Assembly (NCBI GenBank): GCA_022818135.1
Contig: JAFMSR010000013.1
Location: 30,922,366 to 30,986,365, forward strand
Origin: Saxidomus purpurata
Taxonomy: Eukaryota > Mollusca > Bivalvia > Venerida > Veneridae
Reading direction: 5' to 3'
DNA length: 64,000 bases
Shown here piece by piece: positions 36,228 to 51,200 of this stretch (positions are counted from its first letter, which is position 1; each line of letters starts with the position of its first letter). The translations under genes and the position numbers were made by a program. Below the pieces are notes generated by a model that saw only the letters and a program-made list of their open reading frames with translations, was not told the DNA's origin and did no database searches.

Positions 36228-39200
36228 GTAAGTGTTGTTTTTTTTTTTTTTATTTGAAAGTCTCGGGATCACTTTGAATTTACTGATGAAATAAAATGAA
36301 TTTACAGATAGGATAATGATAGAACTATGTTCTATTCACTCTAAAATAATGTTGAAATTGTGCCATTTTTTTGTATTCAACCCATTTATTCATGAAAAAG
36401 AATTTCCAGAAAGCCTTTTTTGCAATATTATTAAAAGAAGATACTGCTATAAATTATAATATGTATATTTATATTTTTAAACTTGCACATGGTTCAGGGC
36501 TAGAGATGAAAAAAAGATTTCGTGCTCAAACTGAGTTGAGCATAAAAAGAGTTTTATAATTATATGGGCCTAGAAGCTCAGAATACATAATCCATAAATT
36601 TGGCAATTTTTGCAATGATTTAATTTTTGCAATTTCTGCAAACTTTCCACTTTGCTAATGAAAAAGTCTTGCAAAAGATTTATTTCACGTAGACTAACTG
36701 TAATTGAATTCGCCTTTCACAAATTAAAATTCGTGAATAAGTCTCTGAACGTTCACAAATAATCCAATTTACAGTTTATTGAATGTAAAGGTAAATGTAT
36801 ATCAGACAACAATTACAGGTGAACAGTCAGAGTTTGGTTGTTATAGCCCTATAAATGCAGCATGATGATACAGTGAACATTATTGACTCCTCGGGGTTTC
36901 CCCTTGAGTTGAGACAATATGAATGTAAATAAATTAGCTGATAAGATCTGACTGCATATCCCTGCCAGTTTATGATTTTCCTTGGTCTTTTAATTGCAGT
37001 ATAACCCTTTTTTGGCTAAAGATCAAAAATGGACTTACCTGTCTTTCATTTTGGACAGCCCCATTCCTGCTCATAGGGGTGCTCATGTTATGTAATTTAC
37101 AAACTGAAAAACAGATTTATAATCTAGTTGCACTGTTTGTTAATTTTCTATATCCAAAACAGATACCGGTACATGGACAAGTCCAATTTCAGGCCATTGT
37201 ATTTTTATACACAATGATGCTGGGCATGTCGACTCTGTCACCTGAAAAGATCATGAACACAATGTATGTTATATACTTTGATGATCTCATATTATTAGTT
37301 AAAAGATGCTTTTTTTTTCTTACTTTTTAGTTGCTGAAAAGAAGTTGAAGGCGGCGCAGGAGCTAAGTGAAAATTTTGAGGTAATTTGGTACCTTCTGTT
37401 TTTATCAGTTTGTTTAATTCATTTTTAAGCAGGTTTTTTGAAAAACATCCACTTATTAGAATGGCAATGTCGTATGTCAGACTGGTGGATGGGCGGGCGT
37501 CAAACATTGGTTTCCGTTCAATAACTTGAGTTAGGAGTGACTTATTGCAATGAAACTCTGTGTGTATGTAGCTTGCATAGAGAGCAAGGTTGGGATATCA
37601 TTTGGGGTCACTAGAGTCAAGGTAAAGGGCAGTGTTACTAAAAATAGAATAATGGTTTCCGCTCAATAACTTGAGTTAGAAGTGACCAATTGTAATGAAA
37701 CTTGGTGTGTAGGGAACTTGCGTGGAGAGGAAGCTGTGGGTCACTGGGTCAAGGTCACTTGGGTCAAGATTACTGTGACTTAACATAGATTTTCATTTTT
37801 TTTAGTTTTAGATTGTTTTAAGCCAAAAAATTTTTAAGGTCAAGGTCATTAGGGTCAAGGTCAATGTTACTAAGTAAGATTATTTTTTTGTATAGTTTTT
37901 TAGCTCGACTATTCGAAGAATAAGGAGGCTATTGCACTCGCCCCAGCGTCGGTGTCGGCGTCTGCGTTGGTTAAAGTTTTTTATAAAGTCAAATATCTTG
38001 AATACTATCAAACGTATTGACTTGAAACTCAAACTATATGTTTACCAGCCACATCTACACTTGAGGAAACAATCTCCATAACTCTGTTTTGATTTTTGAC
38101 AGATTTATGCCCCTTTTTAACTTAGAATTTTTGGTTAAAGTTTTTTATAAAGTCAAATATCTTGAATACTATCAAAGGTATTGACTTGAAACTCAAAGTA
38201 TGTGTCTACCATCAACATCTACACCTGAGGAAACAATCCCCATAACTCTGTTTTGATTTTTGACAGATTTATGCCGCTTTTTAACTTAGAGTTTTTATAA
38301 ATTCAAATATCTTGAATACTATCAAAGGTATTGACTTGAAACTCAAAATATATGTCTACCATCAACATTTACACCAGAGGAAACAATCCCCATAACTCTG
38401 TTTTGATTTTTAACAGATTTATGCCCCTTTTTAACTTAGAATTTTTGGTAAAAGATTTTATCAATTCAAATATTTTGAATACTTTCAAAGGTATTGACTT
38501 GAAACTCACATTGTGTGTCCACCATCAACATCTTCACCTGAGGAAACAATCCCAATAACTCTGTTTTGATTTTTGTTAGATTTATGCCCCTTTTTAACTT
38601 AGAATTTTTAGTTAAAGATTTTTATAAAGTAAAATATCTTGAATACTATCAAACGTATTGACTTGAAACTTAAAATGTATGTTTACTATCAACATCTTCA
38701 CCAATGTTTTTGATTTTTGACTTATTTATGCCCCTTTTTAACTTAGAATTTTGTCACAGTTTTTACCAGACTATTATTAGAAATACTCAAAATGGCTTAC
38801 TTTTGAAATGTCATAGAATAATTATGCAGCATGCAGCGGTCATGCTTTTTTAATTTTATACATATCAATTTTTAAAAGTTACAAAGTTATTCATGAACAA
38901 ATATACAAGGTGATGTATTTCTTTGAAATTATCCTCCCCCCTCCTCCCCCATTTGGCTTACATAATCCAGAGTAAGGCTTTGCAAGTAATGTTCATTTAC
39001 AAAGGTCTTTGAACAAGTTTCATATCTTTGACCTTAATTCTTATAGACAATTACACAATACACCTGTTCTTAGACAAAAAAAACCATTTTACTGACAAGC
39101 TTTCGAATAGTCAAGCTTGCTGTCATGAGACAGCTCTTGTTTTAGATTGTTTTAAGCAAATTCTTAAAGTAATAAAACCTATAAAATCCTTCTCTTAAAC

Positions 39201-42200
39201 CAGTGGTAGATTTCTGTTAATTGTTTACAAGAGGTACTGTTGGGGTTGAAAATTCATAAGAACTATACTTTTTGTGTAGACAGTGGTATCATCCCCCCAG
39301 TATCCCCAGTTCCTGGCTGATGCTGTGCGGGTGTTTATGAAGATCCTGGAAGATGGGGAACCTCAGTTCATCGCCGATCAGAACATGCAGGTAGGTGAAA
39401 AACAGAATATAAAAATTGTGGATCTGTGTTACTGCTCATTTCTTTAAGCAACCACCTGCAACCTGTATTCAACATCCAGTACTGATATATCCTAGTTGGC
39501 TATTTTGATTGAAATACAGCTCTATTAAGCAATCAGCTGCTTTAAGTTGCTGCACTTGATTCATCCCTTGTGCATTCATAATATTTCTATTGTCGCATCT
39601 TTCATTTGATCTATGGGTTTCAGTTACATGAAATTTATGTTTCAATTCTGTATAGATGTTGCAACAAGAAAAATATAATTGAGAGGATTTTGAGCTTTTC
39701 ATCTATGAGCTTTCTAGTTCGCCTGGCACAGTGACAGGTTGAGATACAGTAAACTCTGTTTTTAATGGACTCCTTGGGACCATTAAAATGTGTTGCTTAT
39801 TTCCGGAGTTTGTTATATCCATATAACATTTTCATATAGAAGAAAGAAAATAAATCGGGCAGAGAAAATTTGTTTATATATTCAGATTTTCACTATATCC
39901 GGAGTCATTATATATGGAGTTTACTGTACTGTGATCACTTACTGTCCATCTTATGTGTATCAACTATTTACTTCTGAAACCACTAGGCCAAATATGTTGA
40001 CAAAACTTTGCACAGGGATTTTCCTTGCATGAAGCTGTACTAAATGACATCTCCTAAACCTCAGGGCCAATTTCAACCAAACCTCATAGGATTGTTCCTT
40101 GGATGGTCCTCTACCAAAATTGCTCAAATTGTTCTGCTCTGCTGCATATAATGACTGTCAATGCTAAAACTAGAAAAACCTTTAAACTTGGGCCAGTTTC
40201 AACCAAACTTCACAAATGGTTCCTTGGCTGGTCCTATGTCAAAATTGCTCTAACAGTTCCACTCCACTGCAAATAATGGCTGTCACAGCTAAAAATAGAA
40301 AAAAAAACTTTGGACTTTGGCCAATTTCGACCAAACTTCACAGGATTGTTGCTTGGATGGTCCTCTTTCAAAGTTGCTGAAATGGTGCTCTGCTGCATAA
40401 AATGGCTGCCAGCGCTAAAAAAAGATAAGCCTTTAAACAACATCTCCATACCCACAGGGCAAATATCAACCAAACTTCACATAGTTGTTTCTTGGATGGT
40501 CATCTACTAAAATTATTCAAACATTTCCACTCTGCTGCAAAAAATGGCCACCAGAGCTAAGAATAGAAAAACTAAATGACACCCCCTTGATAATCACTTG
40601 GCCACTTCCAGCCAAACTTCACAGGATTGTTACTTGGATGGTCCTTTAATATGAGTGCTCAAACAGTTCTGCTTGGCTGCACAGAATGGCCATCAGACCT
40701 AAAAATAGAAAATCCTTTATACAACATCTCCTTTACCACTGGACCTATTTCAACCAAATTTTACAGGATAGTTCTATGGATGGTCCTCCACCAAAATTGC
40801 TCAAAGAGCTTTGCCCCAGTGCACAGTTATTATCTTTTTTATCTGAATTATTCAGATCTAATCATGTATTGCAGATATACTGTTCACTCAGGTGAGCGAT
40901 ACAGGGTCATCATGGCCACCTTGTTTGGTGTATGTTAATGAGTTACCTTTTAGAATTCGCGTAAATTAGGTATTTTCACGATGTAATAATATTTGCTTTC
41001 TTAGCTTATTTCCCATTCCACTAAGTAATTAAAAAACTTTCATGAAAGAATCATCTCGCATGGATAATATTTTCGTTCTGCTTTTTCAAATTTAATATGA
41101 TACAGATACTCAAGAGTGTAATTTATGAAATAAATATCTTTCTTTTAGCAACTGCGGAAACTACTGTTGGAGATAATTCATCGGATACCTAGCAATGAAC
41201 ATCTAAAGAAATATGTACAGCAGATCTTATCACTCATGTTCAAACTTATTAAGGTAAGAGTACTGTAGATGGTATTTACTTATTCATCTCTATGATACAG
41301 ATACACACTTAGTAATTCATCTCTATGATAGATGTTTACTTATTCATCTCTGTGATACATGTTATTGATTCATCTCTATAATACATGTTTACTTATTCAT
41401 CTCTATGATACATGATAACATATTCATCTCTGTGGTACACATTTACATATTACGGATGTATCTCTGTGATACATGTAAACATATTCATGTCTATGATGAA
41501 CATACTTATTTATCTAGATGAAACATGTTGGCTTATTCATCTCTATGAGACATGTTTAATTATTCATCTCTGTGATACAATCATGCTTAATTATTCATCT
41601 CTATGATACATGTTAAATTATTCATCTCTATGAGACATGACTGTTTAATTATTCATCTCTATGATACATGACTGTTTAATTATTCATCTCTATGATACAT
41701 GTTTAATTTTTCCTCTCTATGATTCATGTTTAATTATTCATCTCTATGATATATGACTGTTTAATTATTCATCTCTATAATACATGACTGTTTAATTATT
41801 CATCTTTATGATACATGACTGTTTAATTATTCATCTCTGTGATACATGACTGTTTAATTATTCATCTCTATGATACATGACTGTTTAATTATTCATCTCT
41901 ATGATACATGTTTAATTATTCATCTCTATGATACATGTTTAATTATTCATTTCTCATAACCTGTGTTACACTATTGTGCTGAATGTTTTAGGTTGAGAAT
42001 GAGGAAAATGTGTTGGTGTGCCTGAAGGTTATCATAGAACTTCATAAGCAGTATCGCCCACAGATGAATGAAGAGGTATGTTCTCGTAGTTTCTAACTTT
42101 GCTTATACGGTAAAATTTAGCTATTACGACCAGACAAACTGGTAATCTGATAGCAAATCAATCTTAATAGCAGACATTTTTGGTTCTATAATTTTTAAAT

Positions 42201-45200
42201 TAGACTTTGGTTCGCAAGAATCATAAAGTTTTGCGTGATTTCGAAATAAATGTATTACTAAGTGAAGTGGTGTTTATAGTTGAACTTTACTGTACTAATT
42301 AAACCTGATAACGAAGTTTGGGGGTGGGGGTATATAGGATTCACCCTGTGGTCGCTTGGTTCGTTGCATTTGTCTGTTGCATTTTTCTTGTCCACAGCAT
42401 AACTTGAAAACTATTGGTTGGAATTCAATACAACTTCATACAATGGTCAATCTCAATGACAGGAAGTAAAGTGTACAAGAACCATAACTCTAGTTCTAGT
42501 TTGATTTAGTCTAGTAACAAATTAAGTTATCTTTACGTATATTCATCTCTCCTGAGTTTGTCATTTTGTGGATTGAGACAAATGTAGCATAAGGTGCTCT
42601 ATCTGAATGGGGAGTGGCCTAATTAGGGATTTTCTGGCTTACTAAGCAAACCCTGTTACCTCTAGGCAACTGAGACCAACACATATTTTCTTAATCTACA
42701 TCAGACTGGAGCATCTTTTGTTTAGGGAGTTCTAGTTATCTATTTATTTCATATGGGGGAACTTTACTTAAATTTTATTTTGCATATCATTTGCATCATT
42801 TAAAATTATTGGTTCTGTTAAAAAAACCTACATTTTTTATTCATTATTTATAAAAGTACTTCTATATTATATAGAATGAAATACAATGTATCTATTTGTT
42901 AATACTTTTATGTACATGGATTTTTGTGTGTGTAAGTTACATTTCACTTCTATTCAATGAAATGTTTTCATTTCCAGTGTAAATGCGCATAAATTATTTT
43001 TGAAAACTGTTAGCAGAAATTTCATTGCTTAAAGTCTTTGTTCTTGGGAACAGATCCAGGATTTTCTGAAGTTTGTGAATCAGATCTACACCAACTTACC
43101 AACACACCTGAATAAAATCTTTGAGCCCCGGTCTCAGATCAAGGTCAAGGATGTTGCAGAAATCAACGTAGATGCTTTGCTACAAGAAACATACACAGTC
43201 ACTACTATCATGACGGACAAGAAGAATGCCGATAATCAGAGCGTTTCTGTAAGTCAAGTAACACCTATCTTAAAGTATCTTGCACACATCCAGGTTCCCT
43301 GCGGTCACATGCCATTGTTGTTAAATGTGATAAAAACACAAAAATATGGCCAGCCGAGGGAAGCGAAGTAGGGGCCACTTGAGAAAGGTAGACAATTAAA
43401 GATAACATTATTGAGAAAAAAAACCAAAATACTTTTTTATGCAAAGATGCTTTACCGGAGTCAGCTGAGCTACAGCAGTTCACTGAAAATGTTAGTTAGC
43501 GTGGTACTGGTAAATGTTAATTTGAATGGTAGGTCTCCATGTTAGGCTTTCTTAAAAAATGTTGACAGTGATTCTGCTCCACAAAACAGGTGACCGGCTG
43601 AGGTAAAACATGAATTGCTTAAAAGAGTAGGGCTGTTCTTCCACATTGTCTTGGATTTTTTCACATAAAGCTCTAGCCTAGGTGTCTTCCTCCATGGTCG
43701 TGTACTTTGAATCACTAAACCCCTGTTTGATTCAGTGTAATCCATAAATAACTGAAATGCTGTTGAAATAGGTGGTAAACCCCAAGAAAAAAAAGACACC
43801 CTTAAGTAATGGCAGAAAACTTTCATTAAAGTTTACTCTGAATAAAATCCAGATAATATCAATTTTGTCAGTTATACAATAGCAAATCCCATTTATACAT
43901 TTCAGTACAACATTATTCCAAAAGGTGTACTGTCCCTGAAAGTGTTGGCTGAACTCCCTATTATTGTTGTTCTGATGTATCAACTATACAAACCAAATGT
44001 TCATCAGGAGGTGGCCAACTTTATTCCACTCATCATGAATACAATCACCCTTCAGCCTTTGCAACAACATAGGTAAGTCTTTTAATGCTTCTGAGAGGCT
44101 TGATACACGATGGGAGATTTAGGCTGTAAAAATGTGTGAGCTGGAAATATTCCTAAATCCCGAGAATATTGCAGGCAGCAAGCGATTCTGTCTTTGTGGC
44201 CAGTACCTTTGAACAGGATGTGAGTCAGATCATGATCTGTGCTGCTCTTTTTCAGGAAAGTTTTACTGACCGCCCTTTTGACAATGTTAATAATAGTAAT
44301 GTTTAAATTGAAAAATGAGGTCATTTAAAGAATTTAGAATGGCAGAGTTTGATGAGTGTTATACAGTAATGTGATTAGTATATAAATCCTAAATTTCGTT
44401 TTCAGGGTACATCCAGCGTTTAACAAAGAAGTGTTTGTTGACTTTGTTGCGGCTCAGATCAAGACGTTGTCGTTTCTTGCATACATTGTCAGAATATTCC
44501 AGGTGGGTAACTGCAGTTGAAAAGGTCCCAGGTTTGATCCCAATTAGTGCCAGGTAGTGTCCTGAGCGTGACACAATAATTCCACCTCTCACTGTTTCTC
44601 TCTCTTGAGGTTGATTTCATCTGGAGTGAGTCTTGAGTGTGATTATTTTAAGTTGGAAGAACTTGCTTTGCACTAGAGAGTAAATGAATTAGTGTAAATC
44701 AACTGCTCAGTTTAGTTTATACTAATTTATATTAGCTTGATTGTGGAGAAAGCTTGTAGCTTATCAAGTCACTCTGGAGTCCCAGTGGGATCAAACCCGC
44801 AACCTCCGGGATGAGCGACAGACACTTTAACCTTTACACCACCACTCCCCAAACTGCTCAGTTTGGCTTTTAAGGTTTTAGTATTTTAGATTAGCCTGTT
44901 TTTTTGTGGTATAAGAGAGTCTTTGCATTTTTAAAAAGTCACTGCTAATAAAGCAAAATTAAAACAGTATGATATGTAATTTGGATGTTGTTAAGTAACT
45001 TTGATATTTGTTTTGTAGGAGCAAGTCCAGAACTACTCGCAGAAGATGGTTCAAGGTCATTTGAGCCTGTTGTCGCTATGTCCGCAAGAAGTTGCTCATC
45101 TCCGGAAAGAACTTCTCATTGCCGCTAAACATATACTCGCGACAGATCTCAGAAATAGTAAATGTCCTGTTTTTCTTTACAATTATATCTAGTTGTCGCC

Positions 45201-48200
45201 ATTGTTTTGGAAATTATCAGGGTACAATTTACCCAATAAAAGTGTGTACAGTTTTTGATTGGCCATATTTTATTGCTTACTTGATAACGTGTAATGCTAT
45301 TGATAACTGGGTCTGCATTTTTGCCCAGAGCCATCGTATAAATGGCCTTCATTCTGGGTTTCATATTTTGGTATGTTTTATGTCTGTGTCAGTCTTCTGT
45401 TAATGCTTCAGTCAGTTCTAATCAAGTTTTTAGCTCGACTATTCGAAGAATAAGGAGGCTATTGCACTCGCCCCGGCGTCGGCGTCTGCGTTGGTTAAAG
45501 TTTTTTATAAAGTCAAATATCTTGACTACTATCAAAGGTATTGACTTGAAACTCAAACTATATGTCTACCATCAACATCTACACCTGAGGAAACAATCCC
45601 CATAACTCTGTTTTGATTTTTGACAGATTTATGCCCCTTTTTAACTTAGAATTTTTGGTTAAAGTTTTTTATAAATTCAAATATCTTGACTACTATCAAA
45701 GGTATTGACTTGAAACTCAAAAGATATGTCTACCATCAACATCTACACCTGAGGAAACAATCCCCATAACTCTGTTTTGATTTTTGACAGATTTATGCCC
45801 CTTTTTAACTTAGAATTTTTGGTAAAAGTTTTTTGTAAATTCAAATATCTTGAATACTATATAAGGTATTGACTTGAAACTCAAAATATATGTTTACCAT
45901 CAATATCTACACCTGAGGAAATAATCCCCATAACTCTGTTTTAATTTTTGACAGATTTATATCCCTTTTTAACTTAGAATTTTTTGTGAAAGATTTTATA
46001 AAGTCAAATATCTTGAATACTATCAAAAGTATTGACTTGAAACTCAAAGTATGTGTCAACCATCAACATCTACACCTGAGGAAACAATCCCCATAACTCT
46101 GTTTTGATTTTTGATAGATTTGTGTCCCTTTTTAACTTTGAATTTTTTGTTAAAGATAGAATACTATCGAACGTATTGACTTGAAACTTAAAATGTATGT
46201 TTACTGTCAACATCTTCACCAATGTTTTTGATTTTTGACATATTTATGCCCTTTTTAACTTAGAATTTTGTCACAGTTTTTACCAGACTAATACGGAAAT
46301 ACTCAAAATGGCTTTCTTTTGAAATGTCATAGAATAATTATGCAGCATACAGCGGTCATGCTTTTTTAATTCTATACATATCAATTTTGAATAGTTACAA
46401 AATTATTCATGATCAAATATACAAGGTCATATATTTCTTTGAAATTATCCCCCCCATCCTCCCTCCAGTTGGCTTGCAGAATCCAGAGTAAGGCTTTGAA
46501 TGCAATGTACATTTACAAAGGTCTTTGAAAAAGTTTCATATCTTTGACCTTAATTCTTATAGACAATTACACAATACTCCTGTTCTTAGACAAAAACCCC
46601 ATTTTACCAACAAGCTTTCGAATAGTCGAGCGTGCTGTCATGTGACAGCTCTTGTTAATCTTATCCTACAAGTGGCAGGGCTGGCAGGCGACTCAGACTT
46701 GACAACCGGTGATGATCATGATCTTCATTAATGTTCAGTCAGTAAATTTTCGTAGGTCACTCCGTGTTCAATTAATAGTTCAAATTCACAGGTAGATGCA
46801 TCCATTTTAAAAATTTGATGACGCAAGGGTTAAAGATTGGTCATTTCATGTATAAATCTTTTTCTTTTGCAGAGTTTGTTAGTGTGATTGACAAATTGTT
46901 TGATGAGAGTATCTTGATTGGAAATGGTTGGACCACATATGAATCTCTCAGGTTTGTTGATCATTTGACTATTAAAAATCACTCCATGTGTTGTCCGTAT
47001 GGTATTTAAGCTGGCCTGACCTGCATTTTACTGTCTGAAAAGTAAATGTTGATTTATATATTTGCTGACTAGTAAAGCCAGACACAATGCATGCAATCCC
47101 CAAATTTTCTCACATTATGATAGACATGAAGTTTTCATGAATGCAAGAAAAGTTAGACCATTAGGACATTGCCCCTTCAGTGACTTTTTTCTTTTACATA
47201 CTCTTGTTCAGAACGAAACCACCTACAGTAAGTTGAAGGATATGGCTAGATACTGGTCAAATACATAATAAATTTTATTAGAAAGTCACATCGTCTTTCC
47301 AAAAATAATTTCCACCCTCAAGTTTTGACAGGTAAAAATTTGCCATTACACATGGACTACACACTGGCTGTTTTTTCCTCTTACAACACTGAGCTACATG
47401 ATCCACATCATATGCACCGCATATATTATAACAAAAACCTCTTGCACTTACTGGTCAAAGGTCATGTGACTGTATGTCCTAAGCCCCTTGTAGGATTTTC
47501 ATGAAACTTTGGCCAAATGTTCACCTTCTGGTCATGTTCAAGGTCACTCTTGGGGGTCAAATTCTCCTTAACCCTTTAGAAGTATTTTCATGAAACTTGG
47601 GTCAAGTGTTGATATCATCAAGGCAACACAAAACTTACAATCCAACTATATGTGACTCAAGGTCAAGGTAACACTTAGGGGTCAAAGATCTTGACACAGT
47701 TTTTGCTGCGTATCTTTTCGACGTTGAACACATGTCTGTAATAATGGCACCATTTAATGTCTTTGGGTTCTTACTTTGCAGAGTTGTAGTAATATATAAA
47801 TATCACATGCACTTGAGGGTGATAGCAGATATTGTGAAACCGAGAAAAGTAATGTCAACTGAGGCTTATATTACAGGCCACTTGCATACAGCACGTTAGC
47901 TGACTTGGTGCACCATGTCAGGCAGGCATTACCTATGACAGAACTTTCCATGGCGGTGAACCTTTTCTCAGAAAGCATTACCACGACGAGTCATTACTGA
48001 GCAGCATACAGACTATGTCGTGTAAACTGTTGTTGAATCTTGTTGATTGCATCCGACAGAAAAGTGAACAAGAAAACGGAAATGTAAGTGGCGCCATTTA
48101 AATAACTCCATCTTCTTTGATTGCAATTTTATTTTTCAGTGATATTAATGTAAACATACTGTGGTACTTTTAGCAGCATGTGTAGCTACATTATACATGT

Positions 48201-51200
48201 ACATTGATATAATGTGTTGGGAGGTATTTAGTTTGATGATACGTTGACTAACTTTAGACCACTGCAATTTAGAGCTAGATGAAATATTGTTAAGTGTGTA
48301 CTTCAATCCGTGGAATTGATTTTCCTTACAGAAAATGATAATGTGGGATGTTTTGTTGTTGATTTTAAATTCATGTATTGGCCTGCGCAAATGCACAAAA
48401 ATTAGTGTCCCACAAAAACAAACTGCATGTTTCATGGTATCTGCATAGTGCAACCAGTCTACAATCATTCGTCTGCACTTCCGTAGACCAGTCTAATCAT
48501 GGTCTACACTGTTAATGGTGTAGTATAGTATGGTTTTATGGTATGGTATGTAGCTATATATGGAGCACCCCTGTGAAAAAATAATAGTCCTGTCCAAATT
48601 GAAGGATGGATCAATCGATTTGGAAATGTACATGTAGGAGGGTTGTTGTTGTGATTAGAAATACAGAATTGAAAACTTTAAGATAAGATAGATTTTCAGA
48701 TGTTGAGATTGTAAAACATTAAATCTTCCATTGTTTTATCAAACATAAGGTGAAGTTATACCCCTTTTAAAGGTATTTTGGTTATATACAGTTTACCTTA
48801 CCATCGTTTCTGGGAAGGACCAATCATCTATCTCTCATGAAGAGTCAAATCAGTGGGGGGGGGGGGGGTTCAAACCCAAGCATGTAGGGTTACGAGTTAT
48901 TTTCGGATATTCACTGGACCTGAAGCAGTTGTACACAATACTTCTTGTGTCATAGTTTGTCAACATTAGTTTTTGAATGTTCTATGTTTTAACTGACATG
49001 ATGCATCTTGTAACGATAGAATGTTATTTCTGCATGTCTTTTTCAGGGTCGAGAGTTGCTGATGAGAATGCTAGAAGTGTTTGTGCTGAAGTTTAAAACC
49101 ATTGCTAAAATTCAGCTGCCTCAGATCCTTGCTAAATGGTAAATATGCTGACTTGTCACTTTATAAGTAATTTGAATTCCCGAAATATTATGACAGTAAC
49201 CTATGTATAGCCAATTGTTAGCATCTATCAGTACATGTGGGTGAGAGGTCGTACCTATGAAATGGTTAATGGTCATGTTAGTTTATATGTATAAATACTT
49301 GGTTATTTGCCATTTTTGATAAAGTTGGACATCATTCTTTTCAATTGTTTTTCAGACATGTTTGTATGTTTTTGCCAATAAATTCTTTGACTTGATTGAA
49401 TTTGTAAACATAGTTTTATAGTGCCTTTGTTTTCAAAAAAATACCATATCAGTCACTTGCCTGAAAAATTATGGTAAGTTTTGCAAGACTTCTTAAAAGT
49501 TGGGAAAGGAACACCAATTTGTTTTTACTATCAGTCAAAAACAGCCAAGTCAGACTGCCACAGATCCAAGTAAACCAGGCGAAGTAAAAACTCCCCCTGT
49601 AACCACACCAACAGTTCCGAACCCTCCCGCAACCCCAGTGCCAGATACCCCTACCACATCAGATGTAAAGCCACCACTGGGAAGTGTCTCAACTGACATT
49701 AAAGACATAAAAGACATAAAAGAAACCAGTTTGTCCAAAGATAGTGACAAGGTAAGACATAAACTGACAAACTCCTCACAGTGATTTGATTGGATGAGCT
49801 CAGATCTCATATCACTGCACACACAAGATACCATGTGACACTTGAAAATGTCACTTAACAGCATGTAAAAAGTAACATTTAAATCAATATTTTGAATTAG
49901 CCTTTTTAGCTCACCTGGCTACGCCAGGGTGAGCTTTTCTGATCGATGATTGTCCGTCGTCCGTCAACATTTTGATTCAAATGACATCTCCTCTGAAACC
50001 TCTAGGCCAATGTTGATAAAACTATGCAGGAATGTTCCTTGCATGAAGCTCTACCAAAATTGTTCAAAGAATTCCATTCCATGCAGAACTCTGGTTGCTA
50101 TGGCAAAAAATAGGAAAAAATTTAAAAATCTTCTTCTCTGAAACCACAAGGCCTAGAGCTTAGATATTTGGCATGTAGCATTGTCTAGTGGCCCTCTACC
50201 AAGATTGTTCAAATTATGACCCCCGGGTCAAAATTGACCCCGCGCGGGTGGGCCCTTAGTTTTTGCATAGGAATATATAGGAAAAACTTAAAAAATCTTC
50301 TTCTCTGAAACCACAAGGCCTAGAGCTTAGATATTTGGCATGTAGCATTGGCTAGTGGACCTCTACCAAGATTGTTCAAATTATGAGCCCCGGATCAAAA
50401 TTGACCCCGCACCGGGGTCACTTAGTTTTACATAGGCTTATATAGTAAAAACTTTAAAAATCTTCTTCTCTGAAACCACAAGGCCTAGAGCTTAGATATT
50501 TGGCATGTAGCATTGGCTAGTGGACCTCTACCAATATTGTTCAAATTATGACCCCTGGGTCAAAATTGACCCCACACCGGGGATCACTTAGTTTTGCATA
50601 GGAATATATAGTAAAAACTTTAAAAATCTTCTTCTCTGAAACCACAAGGCCTAGAGCTTAGATATTTGGCATGTAGCATTGCCTAGTAGACCTCTTTAAA
50701 GTTTGTTCAAATTATGCCCCAGGGGTCAAAATTGACCTTGCCCCGGGGGGGGGGATCATTTGTTTTACAAAGGCGTATATAGGAAAACTTATTTGGTATA
50801 TAACATTATCTAGTGATCTTCCACCAGGCAAGTGGACTTGTACCAAGGTGAGCGTTATAGGGCCATCTTGGCCCTCTTGTTGTATTTGCCTTTTTAACAG
50901 TTAAAGATTTCATAGCATTAACCATTTTGAAATTTTAACTAGATTTTGTTAAAAATTGTTTGTGATAGTAGGGGTTACTGTATACTGTAAGGGGAAGTAA
51001 CTGCTGCAGGGAGTTTGAAACTTACATGATGACTGTATATTGTAGTATAAACATTGATGAATTACAATATGTGTTGTACCAGTACATGAGTTTTGTCATG
51101 ATCTGTAAGTCCAGTGTATGTTAAGGCAAAAAAAAACAATTTATTGTCATTCTGTTGATCTATGGAAAAACAAACCTATACAGTCCCTTGATTTAGTCCT

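Noticed and set aside
41276..41950. CRISPR-like regular spacing
   Set aside because: The units are directly adjacent with no unique spacers, and the locus is an animal intron.
49550..49864. 104-residue - strand frame rich in Gly, Val and Ser
   Set aside because: Antisense of the Pro/Thr-rich TRRAP exon 13, whose low complexity keeps the opposite strand open.
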